Origin: CAIWHR01 sp963726765
Lineage (GTDB): Bacteria; Pseudomonadota; Gammaproteobacteria; Burkholderiales; Casimicrobiaceae
Assembly: GCA_963726765.1 (NCBI GenBank)
Contig: CAVSDH010000014.1
Span: 124,001-188,000, forward strand
DNA: 64,000 nt
Direction: 5' to 3'
The position numbers were made by a program, and so were the translations under genes. The number at the start of each line of letters is the position of its first letter. Position 1 is the first letter of the stretch. This document shows, piece by piece, positions 30,823 through 39,708 of this stretch. The notes below the pieces were generated by a model. The model was not told the origin of the DNA and made no database searches. It worked only from the letters and a program-made list of their open reading frames with translations.

Positions 30823-31612
30823 ATGGCGAAGCGCGACGACGTGCTCGAAGAGCTGGGGCTTTCTCCGGTCTGGAAATTGCGTGCGAGTCCGGCACGCGAT
30901 GCCGGCGTCGCGGAGACCGGAATCTGCGCGTTCCGTGCCGGACGTTGCGCGTGTTCCCGAAACCGGCCGTCACGTCGCCGATGCGTCGCCGGAAGCGCGC
31001 GCCGCGCGAATCGCAGCGCTCGAGTGGCGCGACTTCGCGGCGGACGTCGACGCGTGCACGGCCTGCCCGCTCTGCCGCGGGCGGCGCAAGAGCGTTCCCG
31101 GCGTTGGCGACCCGAATGCCGAGTGGCTCTTCGTCGGCGAAGGTCCGGGAGCGGAAGAGGATGCCAAGGGCGAACCGTTCGTAGGGCAGGCCGGGAAGCT
31201 GCTGGACAACATGCTTGCCGCGTTGGGCCTGGCCCGCGGCGCCAACGTCTACATCGCGAACGTCGTGAAATGCCGGCCGCCCGGCAACCGCACGCCCGAA
31301 CCCGCCGAAGCCGATGCGTGCCGGCCCTATCTCGACCGCCAGGTCGCGCTCCTGCAGCCACGCCTCATCGTCGCGCTGGGAAAGAGCGCCGCGACGACGC
31401 TGCTCGACGTGGACGCGACGATCGGCAGCCTTCGCGGGCGCGTGCACGACTACGGCGGCGTCCCGCTGGTCGTCACCTACCACCCCGCGTACCTGCTGCG
31501 CAATCTGCCGGACAAGTCGAAGGCGTGGGAAGACCTGCTGCTCGCGAGGCGAACCCTGGCGGCGCGCGGCTCCCCGCCGCGGGAGCTCACGGATACGTTA
31601 CCCCGGTCTTGA
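30823..31612 (+). CDS. Family 4 uracil-DNA glycosylase (frameshifted)
   Basis: ATG 30823 begins the usual leader (LEELGLSPVWKLR). A single-base shift between about 30890 and 30945 joins it to the conserved domain. That domain has four cysteines for a [4Fe-4S] cluster (CTACPLC early; C in VVKCRPPGNRTP; C in ADACRPYL), the GEGPGAEED motif, GQAGKLLDNML, and TYHPAYLLR near the end. It removes uracil from DNA. The tsaB-rimI-UDG order is widespread in betaproteobacteria. Length is about 262 residues. Confidence 0.9.
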
Positions 31613-31756
31613 CACGGCGATGCTCGAACGGCAGCCGCTGCGACAGATCGCGGTGCCGAGCGCTCCGCCGCGTCACCGCTTGCAAACGGGGGCTGTCGGC
31701 CCCATTGTTTCGTCCGCGGGCCGGTTGCCCGCGCTCGCCACCGTTCCGGAGGACAC

Positions 31757-32470
31757 ATGATCCGCAAAGTTGCCGCCTTTCTCGCCGTCGCCGCGACGCT
31801 CGCGCTCGGCGGCTGTGGCTACAACGACCTGCAGCGGCAGGACGAAGGCATCAAGGCCGCCTGGTCCGAGGTGCTGAACCAGTATCAGCGCCGTGCCGAC
31901 CTCGTTCCGAATCTCGTCAACACGGTGAAGGGTTACGCGGCGCAGGAGCAGTCGGTGCTCACGGAAGTCACCAACGCGCGGGCAAACGTCGGCTCGATCA
32001 AGGCGACTCCGGAGCTCGTCAACGACCCGGTCGCGTTCCAGAAATTCATCAAGGCCCAGGGCGAGCTGACCGGTGCGCTCTCGAAGCTGATGCTGGTGGT
32101 CGAGAACTATCCGCAGCTCAAGTCCGATGCGCTGTTCCGCGACCTGCAGTCGCAGCTCGAGGGCACCGAAAACCGGATCACCGTTGCGCGCAACCGCTAC
32201 ATCAAGTCGGTGCAGGAGTTCAACACCACCGTCCGGTCGTTCCCGACCAACCTGACGGCGATGCTGTTCAAGATGGACGTGAAGCCCAACTTCACCGTCG
32301 AAAACGAAGCCGCGATCAGTGCGCCTCCGAAGGTCGATTTCAACAAGGCCGCGGCCCCGGCAACCGCTCCGGCGGCGGCGCCTGCGCCGATGGCACCTGC
32401 CGCGCCGGCGCCGAAGACCGATGCGAAGGCGGGGGCGCAGGCCGACGACCTGCTGAAGAAGGGCTACTGA
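31757..32470 (+). CDS. lemA: LemA family lipoprotein
   Basis: The 237-residue protein has a lipoprotein signal peptide with lipobox LALGGC (C20). The LemA helical core follows (WSEVLNQYQRRADLVPNLVNTVKGYA; NRITVARNRYIKSVQEFN). The last 45 residues are a proline/alanine/lysine-rich tail not usual in short LemA proteins. It is anchored in a membrane facing the periplasm. Two TPM-domain genes follow, the common LemA-TPM arrangement. Function is not well established. Confidence 0.92.
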   Translation: MIRKVAAFLAVAATLALGGCGYNDLQRQDEGIKAAWSEVLNQYQRRADLVPNLVNTVKGYAAQEQSVLTEVTNARANVGSIKATPELVNDPVAFQKFIKAQGELTGALSKLMLVVENYPQLKSDALFRDLQSQLEGTENRITVARNRYIKSVQEFNTTVRSFPTNLTAMLFKMDVKPNFTVENEAAISAPPKVDFNKAAAPATAPAAAPAPMAPAAPAPKTDAKAGAQADDLLKKGY

Positions 32471-32573
32471 GCAGCGTCCGCGCGGGCGTCACCGTCGTGG
32501 ACGAGAGACCGCGATCGTGTCGTCGTCGGCCCGCGCCGCCCGCTCTGACGCTCCCGCGAAGGGTGCCCCGACC

Positions 32574-33536
32574 ATGCCCGTGCGATTGCGGGTGACCGCG
32601 GTGTGGCTTTCCATCCGGCGCACTGTTTTCCTGACGCTGGCGGCGCTCCATGCCATTCTCGCGCCGGCGCTCGCGGGCGCGCAGCCATGGGAGGCGGGAA
32701 CCGATGGACTGCTGCCTGTCCCGCCCCTCGCTGCACACGTCACCGATCTTACGCAAACGCTGTCGGCAGCGGAAAGGCAGGCGCTCGACGCCAAGCTGTC
32801 CGACTGGGAGGCGCGCACGACGAATCAGCTTGCCGTGCTGATCGTGCCGACCACGCGGCCCGAGCCGATCGAGTCCTACGCGCTTCGCGTGGCCGAGAAA
32901 TGGCAGATCGGCCGCAAGGGCAAGGACAACGGCGCGCTGTTTCTGGTCGCGAAGGACGACAAGAAGATGCGCATCGAAGTGGGTTACGGCCTCGAGGGCA
33001 CGCTGACCGACGCGACTTCGCGCAGGATCATCGCCGAGACCGTGGCGCCGTTGTTCCGCGAAGGCAAGTTCGCTGCCGGCGTCGACGCCGGCGTGGTCCG
33101 GATCATCGGCGTCGTTTCCGAAGGCAGGCCGCTGCCGCCGCGGCAGGCGGGCAATGCCAACGTGCGGCATACCGGTGGCAGCTTTGACTTCGGCACGATG
33201 CTGCTGCTCCTCTTCATCGTCGTTCCGCTGGTGGGCAGCGTCCTGCGCTCCATTTTCGGCCGCCTTCTCGGCTCGACCGTCGGGGCGGGGATCCTCGGCG
33301 CCGCCGCGTGGTTCGTGGCCGGGTCGCTCGCCATCGCCGCGATCGCGGCGGTGGTCGGCTTCATCGTGATGATCTTCGCAGGCGCCGCCGGGACGATCGC
33401 GGGGCGGCGCGGCGGCGTCTTTCTTCCGGGCGGGTTCGGTGGTGGCGGCGGTGGCGGATTGGGGGGGGGCGGGGGCGGATGGAGCGGTGGCGGTGGGACC
33501 TTCGGCGGGGGCGGTGCCTCCGGCGGCTGGGACTGA
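32574..33536 (+). CDS. TPM domain protein with glycine-rich tail (YgcG-like)
   Basis: ATG 32574 precedes a signal peptide (LTLAALHAILAPALAGA). A TPM domain follows (VTDLTQTLSAAERQALDAKL; NQLAVLIVPTT; KDNGALFLVAKDDKKMRIEVG). Two transmembrane helices come next, then a long glycine-rich tail (GGFGGGGGGGLGGGG). An in-frame start at 32517 would add 19 residues. Such proteins accompany LemA in many bacteria. TPM domains are called phosphatase-like or lumenal repair-related, but the activity here is unknown. Confidence 0.88.
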   Translation: MPVRLRVTAVWLSIRRTVFLTLAALHAILAPALAGAQPWEAGTDGLLPVPPLAAHVTDLTQTLSAAERQALDAKLSDWEARTTNQLAVLIVPTTRPEPIESYALRVAEKWQIGRKGKDNGALFLVAKDDKKMRIEVGYGLEGTLTDATSRRIIAETVAPLFREGKFAAGVDAGVVRIIGVVSEGRPLPPRQAGNANVRHTGGSFDFGTMLLLLFIVVPLVGSVLRSIFGRLLGSTVGAGILGAAAWFVAGSLAIAAIAAVVGFIVMIFAGAAGTIAGRRGGVFLPGGFGGGGGGGLGGGGGGWSGGGGTFGGGGASGGWD

Positions 33537-33545
33537 CGACGCGCA

Positions 33546-34067
33546 ATGGAGAAGACGATGCCTCGGCGCAATTCCCACCGTTTCTTCCGCCATCTGGCGC
33601 ATGACCACCGCAGCGCGCGACGTGCGTTTCCGCCCGCCGCGATCGCGCGAATCGAGGCGGCGATCGCCGAGGGCGAGCGGCACCATCGCGGCCAGGTGTG
33701 CTTCGTCGTCGAGGCCTCGCTGCCGCTCGTGCGAATATTGAAACGGCTGTCGCCGCGCGCGCGGGCGCTCGAGGTGTTCGGCGCGATGCGCGTCTGGGAC
33801 ACCGAGGAGAACTGCGGCGTCCTCGTCTACCTCCTTCTCGCCGACCGCGACGTGGAGATCGTCGCCGACCGCGGAATTCACGCCAGGGTGGGTGATGGCG
33901 CCTGGGAGGAGATCTGTCGCGACATGGAGGCGGCGTTCCGGGAGCGTCGCTTCGAGGCGGGCGTTGCCGCCGGGATTGCAAGGATCAACGCGCTGCTCGC
34001 CGGACACTTCCCGCGAGACGGCGCGGCAGGCGCCAACGAACTGCCCGACCGACCTGTCCTGATCTAG
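33546..34067 (+). CDS. TPM domain protein, cytoplasmic type
   Basis: The 173-residue protein is a second TPM-domain protein without a signal peptide or membrane helix. Motifs include RIEAAIAEGERHHRGQVCFVVE, NCGVLVYLLLADRDVEIVADRGI and FEAGVAAGIARINALLA. The gene follows the larger TPM gene by nine bases and is probably co-transcribed with lemA. Its 3' end lies nine bases from the convergent lplT gene. Confidence 0.85.
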   Translation: MEKTMPRRNSHRFFRHLAHDHRSARRAFPPAAIARIEAAIAEGERHHRGQVCFVVEASLPLVRILKRLSPRARALEVFGAMRVWDTEENCGVLVYLLLADRDVEIVADRGIHARVGDGAWEEICRDMEAAFRERRFEAGVAAGIARINALLAGHFPRDGAAGANELPDRPVLI

Positions 34068-34076
34068 TAATCGCGC

Positions 34077-35351
34077 TCAGTTGCCGCCGCCCGCGCGGTC
34101 CATCCCGACGAGATGCAGCGAGTCGCCGCGGGCCTGGTTGGCGCGGTGGCGCAGCATCACGAGCACCATCGCGCCCGACACGAACAGCCCGAAGATGACG
34201 ATCGCGACATTGATGCCGATCCCCGCTTTCAGCATGAGCGCGTAGATGCCGACCATGACGAGAATGCCGATGTTCTCGTTGAAATTCTGGACCGCGATCG
34301 AGTGCCCCGCGCCCATCAGCACGTGGCCGCGGTGCTGAAGCAGGGCGTTCATCGGCACCACGAAGAAACCGGCGCAGGCGCCGATCGCGATCATCAGCGT
34401 CGCGGCGACCGGCAGCGAGTCGACCGCGATCATCGAGATGACGACGAGCCCCATCGCGGCGCCGATGGGCAGAACGTCGACGGCGCGGCGCAGCGACACG
34501 AAGCGCGCGGCGACGACGGCGCCCAGCGCGATGCCTACGGCCACCACGCCTTGCAGGTAGGACGCACGCGAGAGGTCGAAGCCGAGCGCCGTGGCGGCCC
34601 AGGCGAGCACGATGAACTTGAGCGTCGCGCCGGCACCCCAGAACATGGTGGTCGTCGCGAGCGAGATCTGGCCCAGCTTGTCGCGCCACAGCAGGGCGTT
34701 GCAGTGCGCGAACTCGCGGATCAGGTAAAGAGGATTGCGGCTGACGATCCGGTGGTCGACGCCGGTGTCCGGAATGAACTTGTTGAAGATCGCGGCGATC
34801 ACGTAGATGCCCATGATGACGCTGATCGCCGCCTCGGGAGGCGTCTCGATCCCGGTGTCGATCACGGGCAGGTCGAAGCCGAGCAGCGCGGTCGAGATCT
34901 TCGGCGAGACCAGCACGCCGCCGAGCAGCACGCCGAGGATGATCGAACCGACGGTCGTGCCTTCGATCCAGCCGTTCGCGACGACGAGTTGCTGCGGCGG
35001 CAGCAGCTCGGTGAGGATGCCGTACTTGGCCGGGGAATACGCGGCGGCACCCAGTCCGACGATGGCGTAGGCGATCAGCGGGTGAACGGTGAACATCATC
35101 ATGAGGCAGCCGAACACCTTGACCGTGTTGGTGATCAGCATGACCTTGCCCTTCGGCATCGAATCGGCGAACGCGCCGACGAGCGGGGCAAGGATGACGT
35201 AGAAAATCACGAAGGACTGCTGCAGCGACGGCTGCATCCAGTCCGGTTCCCTCATTTCCTGCAGCAGGCGGATGGCGGCGATCAGCAGCGCGTTGTCGGC
35301 AAGCGAGCTGAAGAACTGCGCCGCCATGATCGTGTAGAAGCCTGCCTTCAT
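34077..35351 (-). CDS. lplT: Lysophospholipid transporter LplT
   Basis: The 424-residue MFS permease has about twelve transmembrane helices. Family features are the start GFYTIMAAQFFSSLADNALL and AAYSPAKYGILTELLPPQQL near residue 115. It flips lysophospholipids across the inner membrane for re-acylation. ATG 35351 is chosen because it starts the first helix. Divergent from alr, a pairing common in betaproteobacteria. Confidence 0.93.
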   Translation of the reverse strand: MKAGFYTIMAAQFFSSLADNALLIAAIRLLQEMREPDWMQPSLQQSFVIFYVILAPLVGAFADSMPKGKVMLITNTVKVFGCLMMMFTVHPLIAYAIVGLGAAAYSPAKYGILTELLPPQQLVVANGWIEGTTVGSIILGVLLGGVLVSPKISTALLGFDLPVIDTGIETPPEAAISVIMGIYVIAAIFNKFIPDTGVDHRIVSRNPLYLIREFAHCNALLWRDKLGQISLATTTMFWGAGATLKFIVLAWAATALGFDLSRASYLQGVVAVGIALGAVVAARFVSLRRAVDVLPIGAAMGLVVISMIAVDSLPVAATLMIAIGACAGFFVVPMNALLQHRGHVLMGAGHSIAVQNFNENIGILVMVGIYALMLKAGIGINVAIVIFGLFVSGAMVLVMLRHRANQARGDSLHLVGMDRAGGGN

Positions 35352-35823
35352 CGGGCTTCCGGAACTGTCGTGACGATTGCGAAGCCTTTCGGACTTGCTT
35401 CCGCACCTGTGCGGGCGGCGATCCGGGCGCAGTTCACGCTGCCCGCCCGGCGGCATGGCGGGAGCGCGGCGAGGGCGGGCAATACGGAAATGCGATCAAG
35501 ATCGTCCCGCTCCTTCCGCTTGCCGCCAGTCATCGCGTCTGCTTCGTTGCTCGGGGTGCGAGGATTTTCGACACCTGCTGCGCCTCGCGCCCCGCATCCA
35601 TCGCCAATTCGACGAACGAAGCAAACGTGAAAACAAGCCCGAGAGGCTACCGGCGGGCGAAGGGCGGACGGCGGGCATTGGGTATAATCGGCGCGGCTTC
35701 GCGACGGCCCGCGCTTTATACCATGATTGGGGGTGGGCCGCAGCCACGCGGCCCTCTGCCGCGGGGCGCCGCAGTCACCTTTCCCGACAATCCGACACGC
35801 CGCCCACCGCCCGCACGCGCACC
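35352..35823. promoter_or_regulatory. lplT/alr divergent intergenic region with alr -10 box
   Basis: A consensus TATAAT at 35693-35698 faces alr, 126 bp before its ATG; no good -35 box is seen 17 bp upstream. No gene is apparent in the remaining 470 bases, although frames are open. The lplT promoter should also lie here. Confidence 0.45.
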
Positions 35824-36918
35824 ATGGCCCGCCCGCTGTTCGCCCAGGTCAACTTGACCGCGCTGCGCACAAATCTCGCGCAGGTGCGTGCGCGCGCGCC
35901 GAAAACGCAGGTGCTCGCGGTGGTCAAGGCCAATGCCTACGGTCACGGCCTCACGCGCGTGCTTCCCGCGCTCACCGACGCGGACGGGCTGGCACTCGCC
36001 GAGCTCGACGCGGCGCTCGCGCTGCGCACCGAGCACTACACGCGCCGGATCGTGCTGCTCGAGGGGTTCTTTGCGGAGGACGAGCTGCCGGAATTTGCGG
36101 CGAAGCGGCTCGCAACCGTCGTCCACCATCCGGAACAGGTCGCGATGCTCGAGAAGGCGCATCTCGAGCGGCCGATCGAGGTCTTCCTCAAGATCAACAC
36201 CGGAATGAACCGGCTGGGCGTGCGCGCGGCCGACGTTCCGGCGCTGATCGAGCGGCTGACGCATTGCGATTCCGTCGCCGCAATGCGCCTGATGACCCAC
36301 CTCGCGCGCGCGGACGAGGAGGACGGCGTCAAGGACCAGCTCACGGCCTTCGACGCAGCGTGCAAGGGATTCCCGTACCCCCGCACGATCGCGAATTCCG
36401 CCGGGATCGTGCGCTTTGGCGAAGTCGGTGGCGACATCGTTCGGCCGGGAATCATGCTGTACGGTGCGACGCCGTTTCCCTACGACACGGCCGAGGCGAT
36501 CGGCGTGCAGCCGGTGATGACGCTGCGCTCCGAAATCATCGGGGTGCAGGACCTGAAGGCCAATGACAGCGTCGGCTACGGCGCGGCGTACACGGCGTCG
36601 CGCGCCCACCGGATCGGCGTGGTGGCCTGCGGGTATGCCGACGGGTACCCGCGCCACGCGCCGAACGGCACACCGGTCCTCGTGTGTGGCAAGAAGGTCC
36701 GCATCGCCGGGCGCGTTTCGATGGACATGCTCACCGTGGACCTCACGGACGTTCCGGAGGCGAGAATCGGCAGTCCCGTCGTTCTCTGGGGAGAGGGACT
36801 TCCGATCGACGATGTCGCGAGTGCGGCGGCGACCGTCGGCTACGAGCTGATGTGCGGACTCACGCCCCGCGTGCGGATGGTCACGACCAATGTCGGGCGG
36901 GTCGACCTTGAACTGTAG
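35824..36918 (+). CDS. alr: Alanine racemase
   Basis: The 364-residue PLP enzyme converts L- to D-alanine for peptidoglycan. The PLP lysine is K35 in VVKANAYGHG, the catalytic tyrosine is in VGYGAAYTAS, and MDMLTVDL is near the C-terminus. ATG 35824 gives the usual start MARPLFAQVNLTAL. Confidence 0.96.
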   Translation: MARPLFAQVNLTALRTNLAQVRARAPKTQVLAVVKANAYGHGLTRVLPALTDADGLALAELDAALALRTEHYTRRIVLLEGFFAEDELPEFAAKRLATVVHHPEQVAMLEKAHLERPIEVFLKINTGMNRLGVRAADVPALIERLTHCDSVAAMRLMTHLARADEEDGVKDQLTAFDAACKGFPYPRTIANSAGIVRFGEVGGDIVRPGIMLYGATPFPYDTAEAIGVQPVMTLRSEIIGVQDLKANDSVGYGAAYTASRAHRIGVVACGYADGYPRHAPNGTPVLVCGKKVRIAGRVSMDMLTVDLTDVPEARIGSPVVLWGEGLPIDDVASAAATVGYELMCGLTPRVRMVTTNVGRVDLEL

Positions 36919-36974
36919 CGGCATCGTGGTCCAATAGCATCGAATTCGACCGCTTCAACTACAAAGGACGCCTT

Positions 36975-37982
36975 GTGTACACCGTCGTCACCGGCGCGGC
37001 AGGCTTCATCGGCGCCAATCTGGTCCGCGCGCTGAACGATCGGGGTGTCACCTCGATCCTCGCGGTCGACAATCTTGCCCGTGCCGACAAGTTCGAAAAC
37101 CTGGTCGACTGCGACATCGCGGAGTATCTCGACAAGGACGAATTCCTGGCGCGCCTCGTCGACGGCGATTTCGACGACGACATCGGCGCCATCCTGCACC
37201 AGGGAGCCTGCTCGGACACGATGGAGACCGACGGCCGGTACATGATGCGCAACAATTACCGGTACTCGGTTTCGCTGCTCGAATGGTGCCAGGACAACGA
37301 CGTGCCGTTCCTGTACGCATCGAGTGCGGCGGTCTACGGCGGCGGGCGCGAGTTCCGCGAGGAACGCGCGTGCGAGGCGCCGCTCAACGTTTACGGATAT
37401 TCGAAGTTCCTGTTCGACCAGTACGTGCGCGCGATGCTGCACGAGCGCACGGCGCAGGTCGCCGGTTTCCGCTATTTCAACGTCTACGGTCCGCGCGAAC
37501 AGCACAAGGCCAGGATGGCGTCGGTCGCGTTCCACTTCTTTCACCAGTATCGGGCCGACGGCCGAGTCAGGTTGTTCGAGGGCTCGGATGGCTACGCTGC
37601 CGGCGAGCAGCGCCGCGATTTCGTCTCGGTCGATGATGTTGTAAGGGTGAATCTCGATTTCCTCGATCACCCGGACAGGAGCGGCATCTTCAATCTGGGC
37701 ACCGGCGCCGCCGCAACTTTCAACGACGTGGCCTGCGCGACCGTCAACGCGTTGCGCAGGTCGGAGGGCAAGGCCGAGCTCGCGCTATCGGACCTCGTCG
37801 CTGCGGGCGCGATCACCTACGTCCCGTTTCCGCCGGCGCTCGTCGGCAAATACCAGAGCCACACCCAGGCGGACCTCACGCGGTTGCGCGCCGCGGGCTA
37901 TCGGGCGCCGATGCAAAGCGTTGCCGAGGGCGTGTCGCGTTACGTCGAACGGCTGATTTCGCGGCCCGTTTCCTCCGCGTAA
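36975..37982 (+). CDS. hldD: ADP-L-glycero-D-manno-heptose 6-epimerase
   Basis: The 335-residue short-chain dehydrogenase/epimerase has the NAD-binding motif TGAAGFIGANL and the catalytic YGYSK (VYGYSKFLFD). It makes the heptose of lipopolysaccharide inner core, so the organism has a heptose-containing LPS. The start is GTG 36975, with AAAGGA upstream. A comEA gene and then cysM follow, the betaproteobacterial order. Confidence 0.95.
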   Translation: MYTVVTGAAGFIGANLVRALNDRGVTSILAVDNLARADKFENLVDCDIAEYLDKDEFLARLVDGDFDDDIGAILHQGACSDTMETDGRYMMRNNYRYSVSLLEWCQDNDVPFLYASSAAVYGGGREFREERACEAPLNVYGYSKFLFDQYVRAMLHERTAQVAGFRYFNVYGPREQHKARMASVAFHFFHQYRADGRVRLFEGSDGYAAGEQRRDFVSVDDVVRVNLDFLDHPDRSGIFNLGTGAAATFNDVACATVNALRRSEGKAELALSDLVAAGAITYVPFPPALVGKYQSHTQADLTRLRAAGYRAPMQSVAEGVSRYVERLISRPVSSA

Positions 37983-38064
37983 CGTGAGTGGCGTGCGGCG
38001 GGGAGACACGCACGACGCGTGCTCCCGGCGGCCGCGCATCCACCCACTCGCTACGGAGGACTTC

Positions 38065-38439
38065 ATGCAACGTCTGCTGCTGGCATTCGGGCTCGCCGTG
38101 TGCCCGCTGATCGCGCTTGCCGCAATCAACATCAATACTGCAACGAAAGATGAACTCGTGGCGCTTCCGGGGATCGGTCCTGCGAAGGCGCAGGCCATCG
38201 TCGACTACCGCAAGGCACACGGCCCGTTCAAGACGGTCGACGACCTGAAGGATGTCAAGGGCATCGGCGCCAAGCGCTTCGAGAAGCTGAAGCCCGAGCT
38301 CACGGTCACCGGCGCCACGCTCGCGAAAGCCGCCGGCAAGCCGGAAGCGAAGCCGGCCGTCCCGGTGCGTGCAGCCCAAGGCGAGATTACCCCGGCGTCG
38401 GGCAAGCGCGAACCTGTTGCGGGTTCCGGCAAGCCGTAG
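38065..38439 (+). CDS. ComEA-like helix-hairpin-helix protein, copy 1
   Basis: The 124-residue protein has a cleaved signal peptide (LAFGLAVCPLIALA), then two HhH motifs (ININTATKDELVALPGIGPA and VKGIGAKRF). GGAGGA upstream supports ATG 38065. It binds double-stranded DNA in the periplasm for natural uptake, the known role of ComEA. A second copy follows at 38684. The C-terminal tail of about 40 residues is proline/alanine-rich. Confidence 0.9.
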   Translation: MQRLLLAFGLAVCPLIALAAININTATKDELVALPGIGPAKAQAIVDYRKAHGPFKTVDDLKDVKGIGAKRFEKLKPELTVTGATLAKAAGKPEAKPAVPVRAAQGEITPASGKREPVAGSGKP

Positions 38440-38476
38440 GCTGGTCGCTTCGGCGCCGGGGATCAGCGCCGAACTC

Positions 38477-38509
38477 CGCGGGCCGGCGTGCGGTTTCACC
38501 CGGCCCGCG
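38477..38509 (+). terminator. Hairpin downstream of the first comEA gene
   Basis: CGCGGGCCGG (38477-38486) pairs perfectly with CCGGCCCGCG (38500-38509) around a 13-base loop. TGCTGTTT follows, a weak T-tract. It fits an intrinsic terminator separating the two comEA-like genes. Confidence 0.55.
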
Positions 38510-38683
38510 TGCTGTTTCGCATTCGACGTCGATCAATCGCGCAAACTGTTGCGCTCGATCAAGGCAAGTTGTTGCCCCGTCAGGGGTCAACCCGTACGAT
38601 GCTCGCGGCGTTAATGGCCTCGCGCTGCATGTTGCGAGGCGCCGGTGCGGCGCGTCCGCTCACATCCCCTACGGAGCACCCTG

Positions 38684-39557
38684 ATGAAAAGGTTTCTGCT
38701 GCTGGTCGTCGCCCTGTTGTTCTCGAGCCTGGCGTGGGCCGCCGTCAACATCAACACCGCGACCAAGGACGAGCTCGACGTTCTGCCGGGTATCGGCCCC
38801 GTGAAGGCACAGGCGATCATCGATTACCGGACGGCCAATGGGCCGTTCAAGTCCCCCGAGGACATCATGAAGGTCAAGGGGATCAAGGAGGGCGAGTTCG
38901 CCAAGCTCAAGGGGCAGATCTCGGTGAGCGGCGCATCGGCCGCACCAGCGGTGGCGGCACCCGCAAAGACTGCGGCACCCGCCGCCGCACCTGTCGCGCC
39001 GGCGACGCCTGCCCCGGCGAAGGCCGCGTCGCCGGCGACGGCGCCTGCTGCACCGGCCGCTGCTCCCGCTGTGGCTCCTGCTCCGGCGGCGCCGACTCCC
39101 GCTCCCGCCAAGGCTGCCGCTCCCGCGCCTGCTCCCGCCGTCCCTGCCGCGAAGGCCGAAACGCCCAAGGCCGCTCCAGCCCCGGCGCCCGCACCTGCTG
39201 CGCCTGCAGCCCCCGCGAAAGCCGAAGCGACGAAGGCCACCCCTGCAGCCGCGCCCGCAGCCAAGCCGGAGCCCGTGAAGGACGACAAGAAGCCGGCCGC
39301 GACAAAGGACGACAAGAAGGCGGCCGCCGCCAAGGACGAAAAGCCCGCAAAGGCCATGACACCGGCGGAAGAGAAGGCCGCGAAGGACAAGGCCGCGAAG
39401 GAAGAGAAGGCCGGCGAAGGAAGAGAAGGCCGCGAAGGACAAGGCCGCCAAGGACGGCAAGGCGACCAAGGACAAGGATGCCAAGGAAGAGAAAGCGGCG
39501 AAGGACAAGGCCGCAAAGGACGCCAAGTCCACCAAGGACGACGCACCGAAGAAGTAA
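38684..39557 (+). CDS. ComEA-like helix-hairpin-helix protein with histone-H1-like tail, copy 2 (one-base insertion)
   Basis: After a signal peptide (LLLVVALLFSSLAWA) come two HhH motifs (NTATKDELDVLPGIGPVK; IMKVKGIKEGEFAKL). About 200 residues of low complexity follow: first alanine/proline repeats, then lysine/alanine/glutamate repeats (KEEKAAKDK, KATKDKDAKEEK) ending DDAPKK. An extra G at about 39415 breaks the frame in the tail; removing it gives a 290-residue protein ending at TAA 39555-39557. The lysine-rich tail resembles bacterial histone H1-like proteins and would bind DNA without sequence preference. The terminator-like hairpin follows the stop by about 20 bp. Confidence 0.85.
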
Positions 39558-39578
39558 TCGGCATTCACGATGCGACGA

Positions 39579-39600
39579 GACCCCGCCTCCTGGCGGGGTC
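39579..39600 (+). terminator. Terminator after the second comEA gene
   Basis: GACCCCGCC (39579-39587) pairs perfectly with GGCGGGGTC (39592-39600) around a four-base loop TCCT. GTCGTTTGTG follows, a short T-rich stretch. It lies 22 bp after the stop of the second comEA gene. Confidence 0.65.
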
Positions 39601-39708
39601 GTCGTTTGTGCGGGCGCCAACGCGGAAAGCGCTTGCCATCACCTTCGCGCGCGGCGGGGAGCGCGAAGCAGCCTCGGCTACAATGTTCTCGAAGGCAACC
39701 GCGCCCGC

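Noticed and set aside
33430..33530. G-rich repeat as a possible mobile or quadruplex element
   Set aside because: It codes for the glycine-rich tail usual in TPM/YgcG-type proteins.
34113..35630. 505-residue plus-strand frame opposite lplT
   Set aside because: Composition (repeated DRD, HRH) shows an antisense shadow of a twelve-helix permease.
39000..39550. Tandem DNA repeat or CRISPR-like array in the second comEA gene
   Set aside because: The repeats follow codon periodicity (Ala/Pro and Lys/Glu repeats) with irregular units and no spacers; it is protein low complexity.
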